Below are positions 26,236 through 38,300 of a stretch of 64,000 nt of DNA, one piece after another. A program made the translations under genes and the position numbers. A model generated the notes under the pieces. That model was given only the letters and a program-made list of their open reading frames with translations. It ran no database searches and had not been told where the DNA came from. The DNA lies in the NCBI GenBank assembly GCA_001599595.1, contig BCHH01000001.1:310001-374000 (forward strand). Reading direction: 5' to 3'. This stretch comes from Beverwykella pulmonaria (lineage: Eukaryota > Ascomycota > Dothideomycetes > Pleosporales > Melanommataceae). The first letter of the stretch is position 1, and every line of letters starts with the position of its first letter.

Positions 26236-29019
26236 ATGAGGTCCCAAATAGCATGTTCGCATTGTCGCCGTAGCAAAGTCAAGTGTGTCAACACCGGCAC
26301 AGACAGCATCTGTAAAGCATGCCAGAACCAAAACAGGGAATGCACATATCCGGAGGCCGGATCCAGCGGGGCGCGGAGGGAGAGCCTTGTCGACCGAACA
26401 GGAGAAGTGAGTGCAAAGCTCGAAATGAGTGTTTATAGATTCGATCACGTGGGCATATGCTGACTTTAGCAGGCACCCAAAGCAAGACGTAGTAACAAGA
26501 GGGCAGCTGCTCCAACTTCTCAACCTCTTTATCCAATGAAGAAGCAGCATACTCCGGCACGTGCAGACGACGCTCTTGATTCGAACGTTCTCACGCCTCA
26601 GGTTTGGAATGAGTTGGTAAGCTTGTCCATTGCCTTCCGTGATTCTCTCGATATTCTCATTAACGCTCCACAGTTCGACATTTTCCAGCAACATTATGCT
26701 ACTGACCTCCCCTTTCTGCACGCTCCGACATTTCGCAATGAGATACAACAACTCCCTGCGCTGTTGCAGCTTTCTTTTCTCACCCTAACTGCCCGCTTTC
26801 ATCCGTCCTTGGTAGAGCGACACAGAATGGATCCCATCATGACCGCAGAATATTACCGGAAAGCTGCGCGCTCACATGTAGCTTTTCAGCGCTTATCAGG
26901 TGTGCCAAAACTCAGGACAATCCAGGCGCTCCTGATGCTTGGGCTTCACGAATGGGGCATGGCTCGTGGAGCATCAGCATGGCGACTGATCGGAGATGCC
27001 ATTCGTGGTGCTCAACTCCTCGGCCTTCATTCAGAGCGTCATCTGGATGAGCAGCCAGACGCATGCACAACTGCCACCACCAGAGACACCTACTTTCATG
27101 GTCAATCCAAACATAGGAAACAAGAAGTAATCGAGAACGAGATAAGGCGCCGGACTTTTTGGAGCTGCTTTATAATGGATCGTTACTTGAGTTTTAACAA
27201 GTACCGGACTCAGGTGTTGCGTATCGATGAAATGCGTGTTCAGTTGCCTTGTAGCGATCAAGCCTTCATATTCGGTCACGAAGTAGACACGCCAATGCTA
27301 GGCGAAAGCGAAGACAAGGCTAGGGCTCGTTTTGAAGAACAGAATCGGCTTAGACGGATAGAAAGGCAAGCGGCACGGCAAAGTGGAGACAGCATGAATG
27401 GCATCCACGACGATGACGAGCCCAATCAAGAGATTGGAGAGAAAGAATCGATCCTGAGTCGTTTCATCAGAGCCATGCATCTGTATGGTAAAGTTATGAG
27501 ATGGGCCTGCACGGGTGGTAGACGTCGCAAGTATGTTCATACACAGAGTGAGCACCGAGTTTCATCTTCGCTAATATATGGCTAGACAAGACATCGAATT
27601 TGCGCCATGGAACCCCAAAAGTACATTCCGCAAACTTGAAGATGAACTCATCACTCTTCAAACGACCCTACCACGCGATTTGACTCTCAATGCCCAAAAT
27701 ACCGATGCGCACATTGACAACAGAACGTCTAGGCACTACACTTTGATGCACATTGGACATCTCCTCTGCAATATAGCGCTTTATCGCGAATACATGGCCT
27801 TCCTTCCTTTCAATGAACTCAAACCAAATGGCCCACTTGACGAGCCAAAAATACCAGAAAGTGAGTATGCACTCCCTCGGCCATATCCACGGTATTGGGA
27901 AGAACAAGCACGTAGGTGTTTTGCGGCTGCTAGAGGCCTAGTTGATCTTCTTCATGCCTGTAAGGTGAAGAACGTCTTGGTTCAGACTCCACTCACGGGA
28001 TTTGCTTCTTGGCAAGCTTTGACATGCGGTAAGTTCTACAAGAAGTTCTCTCAGTTTCTCTATTGCAGGACTAAACGAACACAGGTATATATTGCAGTGC
28101 CTTCCCAAACATGGACGTGGATGGCTCGATGAGTACAAAACGATTGCAGTTAGAAAATGACATTCATGTACCGACTACGGATTCGAGTGGTCACGAGGCT
28201 TGCAAAATGGCTATTGCTATGCTCAAACAAATGCGGAATCACCTTCATATGGTCGACGGCTGGTGCAGTACGGAGATACGTCTCAACGAGCGCATTGAAA
28301 ATACGCGACAAAAGTGGGAAAAGGACCGTGGCACGCTCCGAGGTGGCGGCCTAGCAGAATACATTGAAATGGAGAGATTATTGAAGGAGTTCGGAGACTG
28401 CCGAATTTACCAAGAAGAAGACGATGACATGAATATGACGGACTCTAGTCCCGAGCCAAAGGACCAAGAGGAGGCGAACGAGTCGGGCAATCATACTCTG
28501 AAACACGAAAGTTGGGATACGGATAGAAGGCCGCAACCATTCAACAACTCAAGTTGGTCTGCGGTTAACAATAACAATGCGGCTGCTAACTCGGAAACCG
28601 GAGTACAAGAAACGTCTAACGGCTTCCAACAGCCCTCCAGGCAAAAGACGGGAGGTCATTATGCCCAAGGGAACAACACAGTACCAACGCCCGAAGCCTA
28701 TCGTCCGTATGATCACCAACAAAATCTACCAAACTACGGATCGATGCCTGCCGAACATCCGCAACGTACCTCACTCAATACCCTTCAGCTTGACCCGGAT
28801 CAGTCTCCTCCGGCTGATGTCGAGGCGCATGCACATCAAGATGTTGGGGTATTTTCAGACAAGATGCGCTTAACCTCTTTCCATATGGGGGGTGAGTTTG
28901 AAGTTTTCCATGGTGGCTATGGTGTGAAACAAATCCCATTGATAAATGGTTTTGTGGGCCAATGCTGGGATTCGGGCTCTCCACCGAATAACAATCCTAT
29001 TTACTCGACTTACGGATAA
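26236..29019 (+). CDS. Zn2Cys6 transcription factor with fungal_trans domain
   Basis: Exons are 26236..26406, 26473..26616, 26674..27530, 27586..28028 and 28085..29019, about 849 residues. The N-terminal Zn2Cys6 cluster is C-x2-C-x6-C-x9-C-x2-C-x6-C (CSHCRRSKVKC then CKACQNQNREC). Splicing intron 2 restores VWNELFDIFQQHYATDLPFL, the start of the fungal-specific regulatory domain, which continues through RRRTFWSCFIMDRYLS and a C-terminal region rich in N, P and Q. It is a nuclear DNA-binding regulator that usually binds CGG half-sites. The 5' end is uncertain: the frame is open back to 25867 without an in-frame ATG, so a longer protein starting in an upstream exon is possible. The regulated pathway is unknown. 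Confidence 0.88.
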
Positions 29020-29930
29020 TCGGGCCTACGCCGTCTACAGGCTCCTCTGCTACTTATTTCGAGAGACTTCTGGCGATTTGATTCACAGCGTGAATTTGGG
29101 TTACTCAATTCTTCTTGGCCGGGTATTTACATTTGGTGGACGGATTCTGCCTTCAGCATGTTTTCCATCTGCTTTATGCGATTGTGCTTTCGGGCCATAC
29201 ACAGAGTGGGCGGGTATATCAAAAGCATGGCGGCTTTTTTGAAAAGACAATATACACTGATACCGATGGGATGGCTTATTGCTTTGAGTTTTTGTTTGCT
29301 AGGGAAACAGGCGACAACAGTTTGAGTCTAAGGTCGAGGGTTTAGTGTTTTTGTTTGGAACGAATTATGATAGCGCTGGACCGATAGCTAATATTAGGTA
29401 GACCGAATATCAAACTGATTATATGTTAGGTGTTGTTCTTCAATTCCGAATGGTTGTTAGTACATAAATCGGCGTGATACGATCAGACACACGAACCTCA
29501 CATTCACATATCGAGAAGAATTTGGCCAGCGCGCCTTTTCTTGGGTCTTCCTTCTATGTTCTCTTGCTTGCATTGGCATCTCCAACTTGTACATACTCAC
29601 CATGTCAAAGTGCCAAATCTAACATTGGATATTGCCGTGAAAGCATCGCATGAAGTTCATCGTCAGCCGCCACGTCTTGGCGCCTTCACGCCATCTTAGC
29701 CTGACCAATACTAACCCTAGTGTCGATCATCCCGTACGGCTCAGCTCCTTTCTCCTGAATCGTCGACGGATACGAGATTTGGGGGCGGGGATTCCGCTCT
29801 GCTCCCCTCTCTCCTTATCGCATCGCATCGCGTCCTTCGCTGTTGTCACGCGCTGTCGCTCACTCACTACACCCACGATCATTACAGTACACCATAGCAT
29901 TCTTCTAATTCTTAAATTCATTAACTCAGA
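29020..29930. other. Intergenic region
   Basis: About 900 bp between two same-strand genes, containing the 3' UTR of the regulator and the promoter of the next gene. No coding signal is seen. Confidence 0.45.
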
Positions 29931-31110
29931 ATGAGACTAACTACGTTATCGTGTCTCGTACCGCTTGTCTCGTCTTCTGTCATTTCCTCGCGCCACAGAC
30001 ACACATCACACCATGTCAACCCCGTACACCTCGTTACAGCCGAAGAGGAGGTACTAGGTGTAGGCATACATTTTACAACTAGCTATGCGACGGCCGCAGT
30101 GAGGTATGCGAGTGGGAAGGTGGAAGATTTGGTTAGAGTGCAGGGTGGTGCGGAGTATGTTGGTGCGATGGGACGGTGGGCAGATGCCGAGGAAAAGCAG
30201 AGCTGGTATGTTGAAGATGTTTGAAATGGGTGCTGGAGCATAGCTGACGATCTGCAGTGACACGCCTTGGAATAAAGTCCAGTGCGTTGTAGGGCGTGTG
30301 CAAAGACGTTGGAATAAGTGGATCGGTCGACCATCCACAACGGACGTCGGAATACTGGCCTCTTTCCTGCAACAAGTAAAGGCAGAAGTAGAAAACAAAC
30401 TTGAAGTCAAAGCCCAGCGCAAAGGCCGTCCCGCGCCCATCGAAGTCACGACCATCCTCCCCGTCTTCCCGATCCTGCCCGCACTCGAAGAACAAGATAT
30501 CCAGGACGCACTGGAGCATGTTGGTCTAAGCTGGCAGCCTGCAGATCGACATGTATACCATGATACGAATGCGGCGTTTGCGGGACTCGGATACGGGCTT
30601 TGCGAGTCATGGAAAGATGCGCTCAAGTGTGCCGAAGAAGAAACATCCATGCCGTCCTCGCACATCCTCTTCCTTGGCTTCGACAGCGCAATTTTCAGCG
30701 CCTCGCTGCAGTATCTATCTTCCGCCTCCACCCAAAATGGCATCTACGCGTCCGTTCTTTCGGTCAATCATGGCTGGGACTCCCTCCCCGTGTACGAGAT
30801 TGCGAGAGCGAAGTTCTGGGCTCGCATACAGGAGTTGATACTGGATGTTGCGGGCAAGTTGGAACGGCCACCGGCGAAGATTGTGTTGATGGGGGAGTTC
30901 GGTAGAGATGCGGAGTTTGTCGAGGTTGTGAAGGCTGCATTGTGGGAGACGTTGGAGGTCGATGTTGGGGGGTTGGTGGACTTTGAGGGTGGTGAGGGAA
31001 GGGAGGGCTGGTTAGCGCCGGCGAGGGGAGCGGCTGAGATGGCGGGACGGGCGGAATGGCGGAGGAGGAACAGCGGAAATGCCTTGGGGGAAGAGAGTTT
31101 GGAGCTATAA
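29931..31110 (+). CDS. Secreted/ER Hsp70-actin-fold protein lacking a substrate-binding domain
   Basis: Exon 1 is 29931..30205, intron 30206..30257 (GTATGT...CTGACG...CTGCAG) and exon 2 is 30258..31110, giving 375 residues. The N-terminus (MRLTTLSCLVPLVSSSVISS) resembles a signal peptide. The body has the outline of an Hsp70/actin ATPase: a phosphate-1-like strand GVGIHFTTSYATAAVRY (about 43-59), a phosphate-2-like strand ILFLGFDSAIFSASL (about 228-242) and an adenosine-like strand KIVLMGEFGRDAEF (about 299-312). The usual DLGTT and GGS residues are not conserved, so ATPase activity is doubtful. Fungal genomes carry related uncharacterised proteins. A second, divergent member lies at 42244-43318. 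Confidence 0.72.
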
Positions 31111-31243
31111 TGATGGGGGAAAGAGGGATGAGTGAGATGTAATTGATACCCACCACTTAATGTGTAATGTAGTCTGTTGATCATAAAAACATGGACACTG
31201 TTTCCTGTCTAGTCAGTGGTGTGGAACGGGTCCAACGGTTCGA

Positions 31244-31646
31244 CTAGATATATCGAAACACGTTGTTCTTGACGCTCCGCTTCATAGCCACGGGCTGTCC
31301 GTCCTCGAATTCTACGCCAGATTCTCCACCGTCACCGGCGAGACCTTGCATCTTCAACTCGAGTTCTTTGTCAAGCTCTGCTTGGGTTTTCTTCTTTCCC
31401 TTGGTGGGCACATTCGCTGACGACTTCGTGTTAGGTTTCTAGCTCGGTGAGTTTAAGTTGTGGAATACGTAGTGTAGGATACGAAATGCTGACTATTATT
31501 TCATCTTGAGCTGTCCTCGTGCTTGAATTGGCTTCCGATGAATATGCATGGGACGGTGCTGCTGGAGAGGAGGCATATGCATTCAGTAGGCGATTTGTGA
31601 TAGCTCTTAAAGTGACTCGACGAGCAGCCCGCACTGAAATCGACAT
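31244..31646 (-). CDS. Small conserved protein with mitochondrial-type presequence
   Basis: Exon 1 is 31646..31494, intron 31493..31439 (GTCAGC...GCTAG) and exon 2 is 31438..31244, giving 115 residues. The N-terminus (MSISVRAARRVTLRAITNRL) is Arg/Ser-rich, free of acidic residues and amphipathic, as in mitochondrial presequences. The C-terminal half is charged (KKKTQAELDKELELKMQGLA) and ends MKRSVKNNVFRYI, a tail I associate with a small conserved fungal family of unknown function. The gene converges with the Hsp70-like gene (134 bp apart). The intron donor GTCAGC is unusual, which lowers confidence in the exact junction, but the tail frame is clear. Confidence 0.65.
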
Positions 31647-32058
31647 GATCTTGAAATTCTTATAAAAGCAGAGTGAAAACCAGTGCAAAGTGAACTGAAC
31701 GCAGTTACGTCAATGTGATATATATTGAGCCCATTACATAAGCTATCTTGGCACTTATCAAAGGACGCTAACCTTAGATTTCATACCTCCCGAATTCTCC
31801 AGGCTCGAACACGACGCGCGCAAAACAAACAACCCGCGCCCACTGCATCTCCGGTGCGTGGCCTGTCGTGAAGCGAAAGGTCGAATACCTCCGTTTCTAT
31901 TCCCACGTGGACAGCGCTCCCTACAGTGCTGCCTTCATAACGTCCGCGACCAATACCCCGTCCCAAACCTTCGACTGCACCTACTCGAGTGTATAAGTCG
32001 ACACCACCCCTCCTACGCTCCTTTACCCTCTGCGAAGAAGGCCGAAAAACTATTCACA

Positions 32059-34404
32059 ATGGTTGTCACCAAAACTGGATCGTGGTCAAACGTCGAGGAC
32101 GAGGTGCTAAAGGCCGCAATCTCGAAATATGGACTCAACCAGTGGGCGCGTTGCGCCTCCCTCATCGCGAAGAAGACAGCCAAGCAGTGTAAAGCACGAT
32201 GGAACGAGTGGCTGGACCCGTCCATTAAGAAGACGGAGTGGTCTAGGGAAGACGACGAGAAGCTGTTGACAATGGCAAAACTGCTCCCAACGCAGTGGCG
32301 CACCATCGCGCCCATAGTTGGGAGGACAGCAACACAATGTCTAGAGCGATATCAGAAGTTGTTGGACGACCAGGAGGCCAGGGAGAGCGGCGATCTAGGC
32401 CTTGCTGGGCCTGATGGCGGGGAGACGGCAGCCCCTACTGCAGATGATGTTCGACGACTGCGGCCCGGTGAGGTCGATGCGTACGCGGAGAGCAGACCTG
32501 CGCGACCGGATGCTATTGATATGGATGAAGAGGACAAGGAAATGCTGTCAGAAGCTCGGGCGCGGTTGGCAAACGTCAGTGGAAAGAAGGCAAAGCGGAA
32601 AGCTCGTGAGCGGCAGCTGGAGGAATCTCGGCGGCTCGCGACGCTCCAGAAGCGCCGAGAGCTCAAGGCCGCAGGCATCAACATCAAGATCACAGCCAAG
32701 AAAGGAAACCACATTGACTACAATGCGGACGTTCCTCTCGAGAAGGAGGTTCCCTCAGGTTTCTTCGATACTACCGAGGAGATCGACCGAAACGAGCGAC
32801 AGCGAGAGGCGTTCGACCCGCGGAAGCAGCAACTAGCGAACAAGCGTAAAGCAGACCAGCAGGACGAGCCAGGAGACACCAAGCGGAAGAAGAATGACAA
32901 GAGCACCGGGGGACTCGCTGCATCGTACCAGAAGGCAGCTCAAATGCAGAAGATACGAGAAGCTGAGCAGAGCAGCAAGCGGCGCGCCTTGGTGCTCCCC
33001 TCGCCGCAAGTCGGTGAGGCTGAGCTGGAAGACATCGTCAAGATGGGCATGACTGGAGAACGAGCACTCGCCGGTCTGAACAGCGACAATGTGGCTACCC
33101 AGGGGCTACTCGGGAACTATTCAGACATGGTGGGAAGCACCCCAATACGCACACCCATGGCCCCGAAAGAGGAAGATGTCATTGCGAACGAAGTCCGGAA
33201 TGCTCGGCTGAGGACCGAAACCCAGTCTGCTCTGCTTGGTGGAGACAACCCGGATCTGGTTGAGGACACTACCCCGACTACCTTGTCAGGCCCGTCTTCC
33301 CGACACCAAATAGTCACCCCAAATCCTATGGCGACGCCCTTCCGACAGGCCAATGGTGGAGTTGGAGCCACTCCCATGCGTGGACCAGGCGCGACCCCAA
33401 TGCGAACACCGCGCGATAGTCTTCGTCTTAATGAGCCTGACAATATGCAGCTTGTTGGACAAACACCTCGTGATATCAAGCTTCGAGAAAATGCAATGCG
33501 GCAGAACATCAGGAGCAAGCTCGCCGCACTGCCCAAGCCGAAACAGTCTGACTGGGAGTTTGAACTTCCAGAAGAGCGTGAAGAGCCCCAAGATGTGGAG
33601 ATGAGCGAGGAAGATGCCGCTGAGCGAGATCGACGGAATCGGGAGATACAACAGGCGAACGAGCGTGCGGAGTTCAACCGACAGTCTCAGGTCATTCAGA
33701 AATTCCTCCCGAGGCCATCCTTGGTTGACGTTGATGTCATGCTTAAGCGAGCGCAAGAAATAACCGACCCCTACATGAGGGAAATCGAGACGGAAATGGC
33801 CCTTCTGATCGCAAATGATGTTCAAAAGTTCGGCGGCGGTCGAGTATCTGGCACCTTGCAGCGTCTCGAGCAGCTCAGCGACGAGGCTATGAGCAACGCA
33901 AAGATGGAAGTGGCGCTCGAGATGGCCACGCTGAGCGAGAAAGACAAGCAGGTCTTCCATACCGAGTTCGGTACAGCCTGGACGAATTTGCACGAATCAT
34001 CCATCCTGCCAGGCATCGCTGGGTACGAAGAAGACGAGGTCGACGAGCACCAGCTCATGGTGGAAGCCTTCGACAGCGCCCAGGACAGGATCATCGAGGC
34101 GGCTCAGGAGGCGAACAAGATCGAGAAGAAGCTGCAGTTGCATCTGGGTGGATATCAGAAGCGTGCGGCTCTTCTGAGGCAGAAGATTGTCGATGCGTCT
34201 AGCGCACTCGAGAAGGGCAAGATTGAGCTAGACTCTGCTAGGACCATGATGTACTCGGAGCAGTCGGCTATCAGCCGGCGACTCAACAGTCTCCGTGAAG
34301 AGGTCAATTTCGTGGCCCGACGAGAGAGGGAGGCACAGGAACTGTACAGGGCGAGGAAGGAGGAACTAGAGAGTTTGCAGGCTCCGGCCAATGGAATCTA
34401 CTGA
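32059..34404 (+). CDS. CEF1: Pre-mRNA-splicing factor Cef1/Cdc5
   Basis: Single-exon gene of 781 residues, as expected for Cef1/Cdc5. It is a core component of the Prp19 (NineTeen) complex that activates the spliceosome. Two Myb-like repeats lie at the N-terminus (SWSNVEDEVLKAAISKYGLN at about residue 8, and TEWSREDDEKLLTMAKLLPT at about residue 60), followed by a basic helical region (KKAKRKARERQLEESRRLAT). The middle is rich in TP/TPMR motifs (GATPMRGPGATPMRTP), which are phosphorylated in the human protein, and the C-terminus is a coiled coil. The start at 32059 was chosen because the family begins a few residues before the first Myb Trp; upstream in-frame codons to 31858 look like 5' UTR. 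Confidence 0.95.
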   Translation: MVVTKTGSWSNVEDEVLKAAISKYGLNQWARCASLIAKKTAKQCKARWNEWLDPSIKKTEWSREDDEKLLTMAKLLPTQWRTIAPIVGRTATQCLERYQKLLDDQEARESGDLGLAGPDGGETAAPTADDVRRLRPGEVDAYAESRPARPDAIDMDEEDKEMLSEARARLANVSGKKAKRKARERQLEESRRLATLQKRRELKAAGINIKITAKKGNHIDYNADVPLEKEVPSGFFDTTEEIDRNERQREAFDPRKQQLANKRKADQQDEPGDTKRKKNDKSTGGLAASYQKAAQMQKIREAEQSSKRRALVLPSPQVGEAELEDIVKMGMTGERALAGLNSDNVATQGLLGNYSDMVGSTPIRTPMAPKEEDVIANEVRNARLRTETQSALLGGDNPDLVEDTTPTTLSGPSSRHQIVTPNPMATPFRQANGGVGATPMRGPGATPMRTPRDSLRLNEPDNMQLVGQTPRDIKLRENAMRQNIRSKLAALPKPKQSDWEFELPEEREEPQDVEMSEEDAAERDRRNREIQQANERAEFNRQSQVIQKFLPRPSLVDVDVMLKRAQEITDPYMREIETEMALLIANDVQKFGGGRVSGTLQRLEQLSDEAMSNAKMEVALEMATLSEKDKQVFHTEFGTAWTNLHESSILPGIAGYEEDEVDEHQLMVEAFDSAQDRIIEAAQEANKIEKKLQLHLGGYQKRAALLRQKIVDASSALEKGKIELDSARTMMYSEQSAISRRLNSLREEVNFVARREREAQELYRARKEELESLQAPANGIY

Positions 34405-34560
34405 GGGAGTGGACGGGCTGCTTGCTATGGATGTGTATATTTATTCGTTTTCTAATCTACTGAAAAAGGAGCGACAGGATCTGCATCGGATTGGAGTTAT
34501 TGTATTACCACGTACCACCACCCTCCCCAGGACCTATCTCTTTTTTGCGTGGAGTCCTTC

Positions 34561-35099
34561 CTAGGGTCTACTGAAGGGCCGTGTAGAGCTAGAATAATAC
34601 CTTTTTACGTCTCCTGGAATTGCTTGAGGTGCCCCACCAGACGAGAAAATGTACCGTAGCAGGCTATCCCCACATTAGATCGTAGGTTCTGAACAGCGGT
34701 ATACTTACTTCACGTGATGTCCCTGAAGGAAGGCTTCAGGATGCAGTGTATATGCGCAGCTCTGGGTCCGTTCTTGTGACGTGCTCCAGAGCTGCCTGCC
34801 CGTCTGTCCCACGTCCTCGGATGGCGGTACGGTAAGGATGTCTGGGTTGCGAAAGCGGTGTAGCGCATCTGATAAATGGACGAGATATGGTCCTGTGCCT
34901 GGCCCCACAGCCAGCAGAAACGTGGGGTCCAAGCTGTCGGGAGCACTGCAAATGCTGCTGCAGATGGCACCATCCAAGTTCGAGTCCAATGTCGAGCTTG
35001 TTTTCCCACTTCAGATCCTGCTGCGACGTGCTCCGCGCGCGCTCGCATCGTGGATAACGTGCACGAGAGGGCCCGCCTCCGCCACGCGCCCCCATCATC
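34561..35099 (-). CDS. Candidate unrecognised gene, terminal exons
   Basis: Weakly supported. On the minus strand the frame from about 34990 to 34709 reads as ordinary protein (TFLLAVGPGTGPYLVHLSD, then PSEDVGQTGRQLW). It ends at an excellent donor (GTAAGTATAC at 34708). A 45-nt intron with a CTAAT branch joins it in phase to 34663..34561 (LLRYIFSSGGAPQAIPGDVK, then a stop). I could not place the 5' end: an ATG pair occurs at 35099-35094, but reaching this frame needs at least one more intron. It would be divergent from the WDR48 gene. I recognise no family. A non-coding transcript is the alternative. Confidence 0.35.
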
Positions 35100-35336
35100 C
35101 TGCAGCAATGTCAGTTCTTAGCTAGCGACAGGGGCCTTCGCCGTTCGGTTCGCCGTTCGGTCGGCCGCCGTCCGCAATTCCTTCCCACCTTCAACCCCAT
35201 CTTTCCCAGCGCCGCATACCCTGAACTCTCCCCCTCCTCCGTCCCCGGTCCCGTCACTTGTCACCTGCAGCCTCTCCCGACCGCGCCAGCTCTCTACACC
35301 ATCGCACCGCATGTTCAGGCGCTGCTAATTGAGGGC

Positions 35337-38300
35337 ATGGGGCGCAACGCGCGGAAGCGTATCTCCTACGGTGGGTGCTCCTCCGCTGCCCTTGCGTGCA
35401 GCACGCCGGCTCTCCGCTGTACAGACAGAGTTAACGTGTGCGGCATACAGTCCTGCCTCTTGCAAACTCCGCCGGAGGCCACAGACTCGGCGTAAATGGC
35501 TTGGCTGTCGACCCTATAAACTCTATTCTGTAAGAAGGCGCGACCTACGGCTGCATCTCCGCTGACCTCGACAGCTACTCGGGAGGCCGCGATGGGTCGA
35601 TATGCGCCTGGGACCTTCATCTCGACCTGACTCCGAAGAATAGCACCGAGCGCGACCCGTTTGCCGACTCGAGCGCCCCGAACTACAAGCCGCCACCGAC
35701 CCAGTTCCGCCAGCAGGTACAAGCACACACCCACTGGATCAATGACATCGTACTCGCCCAGAGCAACCACGCTCTGGTCTCCGCGTCCTCAGACATCACC
35801 GTCAAGGTCTGGCGCCCCGCCGCCGAAGATGTCCTCCCGCCGCAGACCATTGGCCTGCACACCGACTACGTCAAGCGCGTAGCCTCACCTGGCTTGCACG
35901 AGAATTGGGTGGCGTCTGGTGGGCTAGACCACAAGATCAGCCTGTGGGATCTCAATGGCGGCGGCCAGAAGCTGCAGATTGCCGTGGGCGAGGACGAGAA
36001 CACCGCCAAGGGATCCGTGTATGCTCTGGCAGCGACTCCCTCCATAGTCGCAAGCGGCGGCCCCGAGAGCATCGTTCGAATATGGGATTCGAGAACGGGA
36101 AAGCGCATCACCAAGTTCGTCGGGCACACTGACAACGTGCGCGACGTCCTCATCACACAAGATGGAGATACGATCATGACTGCATCATCGGACCAGACCG
36201 TCAAGGTGTGGTCGATGACAGCCGGGCGATGCATGTACACGCTAACCATGCACAACGACAGTGTGTGGTCGCTGTTCTCCGACAACCCTTCCCTTTCTGT
36301 TTTCTACTCGTCCGATCGCTCAGGGATCGTAGCGAAGAGCGACGTGCGTAATTGTGCCGAAATGGACCAAGGAATCTCGGTGGCTGTGTGTCAGGAGCAT
36401 GAGGGCGTAAACAAGATCTTCTGTGCCGGAGACTATATCTGGACCGCTACGTCGAGCTCCAGCATAAACCGGTGGAATGATGTCGAAACCGCGGCGGATG
36501 TTGCTCTGCCAGAATCCTATAAATGGCACCGGTCTAGTGTTACAACCACACGATCACGGCATTCTTCCTTTCCTACAGCAAGCCCGCCCACAAATGGCGC
36601 AGTTCCCAAAATACCCTTCCGAGCTCTCTTGCGCCTGTCACACACGGCTCCCTTCCCGCTATTTTCTGCAAAGGACTCGGAGGCATCGACAGTGTACTCC
36701 ATAACGAGCACGCGGAAACCTTCCGAGGTCCTGTCTGCAGCGGACCCTGATACGGCCATTGCGTGTAGAAACCTCCCAGACTTTTCCATTGAGGGGCAAA
36801 ATGGCCTCATCAAACACCATCTACTGAATGACCGGAGGAGGGTTTTGACTCTTGATACGGCAGGAGAGGTCACGCTCTGGGATTTGTTGAAGGTAAGTTG
36901 TTCAACGCTGCTAGTAATTATCATCTGACAAAAGCCAGTGCGCTCCAATAAGGTCTTACGGCAAGCGGCACCTCGAAGACGTCGTCCCAGAAGTCAACAC
37001 GCGGGAAACCGTAGCTCACTGGTGTGCGGTCGACACACGAACAGGTAGTCTGACGTGCGTACTCGAAGAAAACTACTGCTTCGACGCTGAAATGTACGCG
37101 GACGAACTGCAGCTAGAGGAAAATATCGAATTCCGCGAAGACCAGAGAAGTACGAGTGCTCTTCTAGCCTGACATTACTCGAGATACTAACAGAAGGCAG
37201 TAAATCTGGGCAAATGGGTACTACGATACCTCTTTTCCAACCTCATTGACGAAGAAATCAAACGAGACGAAGCTTTCCGGTCCTCTATACTCCAAGAAAG
37301 GAACAACGGATTGAACCGTGGGAACGCACCCATGAACATTCAGCTACCACAGACAAATCTCAACGGTTGGAAAGATGCTAGTTCTGGGCCTACCTCCAGT
37401 TCGACACTCCGTCCTGCGAATGGTTTCCATCTACCCGTCACTACACCTGGATTGGCCATTGGGTTAGCAACCCCTGGGATCGCTCCTTCCAGCGTTGGTC
37501 ACAGCTCGCTACTTAACCCCCTAACACCTACCACCGAAGAGGCGTCTCAGCTTGAGAGAACCCAAACACAACGAAGCAGCCAGAACATCGAAACACCTGA
37601 TTACTTTTCAACTGGTCCACCTGCGACGAACGGAAACGGAAAACCTGCCACATCCACAGAAGGGTCAACCGACTCGGTGCCAGAAGCTCTCCCGCAGTCA
37701 CCGGCTGAAGATACCCCCGCGAAGAAGAGCAAAGCTCTCTTTTCGAAGAAGTTTAACATGTCCTTTAATATGAAGAAGTTCGGCACCTCTTCGAGTACCG
37801 AAGTGGTCAAGCCCGCCGCCGTAGACGAGAAATCCGAAGATAGCGATTCTCGGTCCACCAAAACTGACGAGAAAGTCCATGAAGACAACTTTCTCGGTGT
37901 TGTGCACAAGATCCGGCAAAGCTACGAGGAGCAAGTCAGCTTAGGAGCAACATCGGTGACGACGCAAATCACTCCAAGTCTGCCAAATGAGACGCCAGTG
38001 CTAAAGCCGCCTGCTTCAACGACTATCCTAATCCAAGAGGATCGGCCAGACTCGGGAGGAGTCGCAGATCTTGTTGAAGGGAAAGTTGAGTCTTTGGGCC
38101 AGCAAGCCGATTTGATCGAGAAATTTGCGCCCGTCTGGCTCGCAGACGTCCTACTCCGGGTACGTTCTCAGTCGCTGCTCCCTTCCAGACTCAAGCTAAT
38201 TGGTAAATATATAAATATAGAACCAAATCCCCGTCAAAGACATTGTCAAAGTATCTTTCATCCTCGAGCCATACCAGAATCAACTTCCCAGCATTTCATC

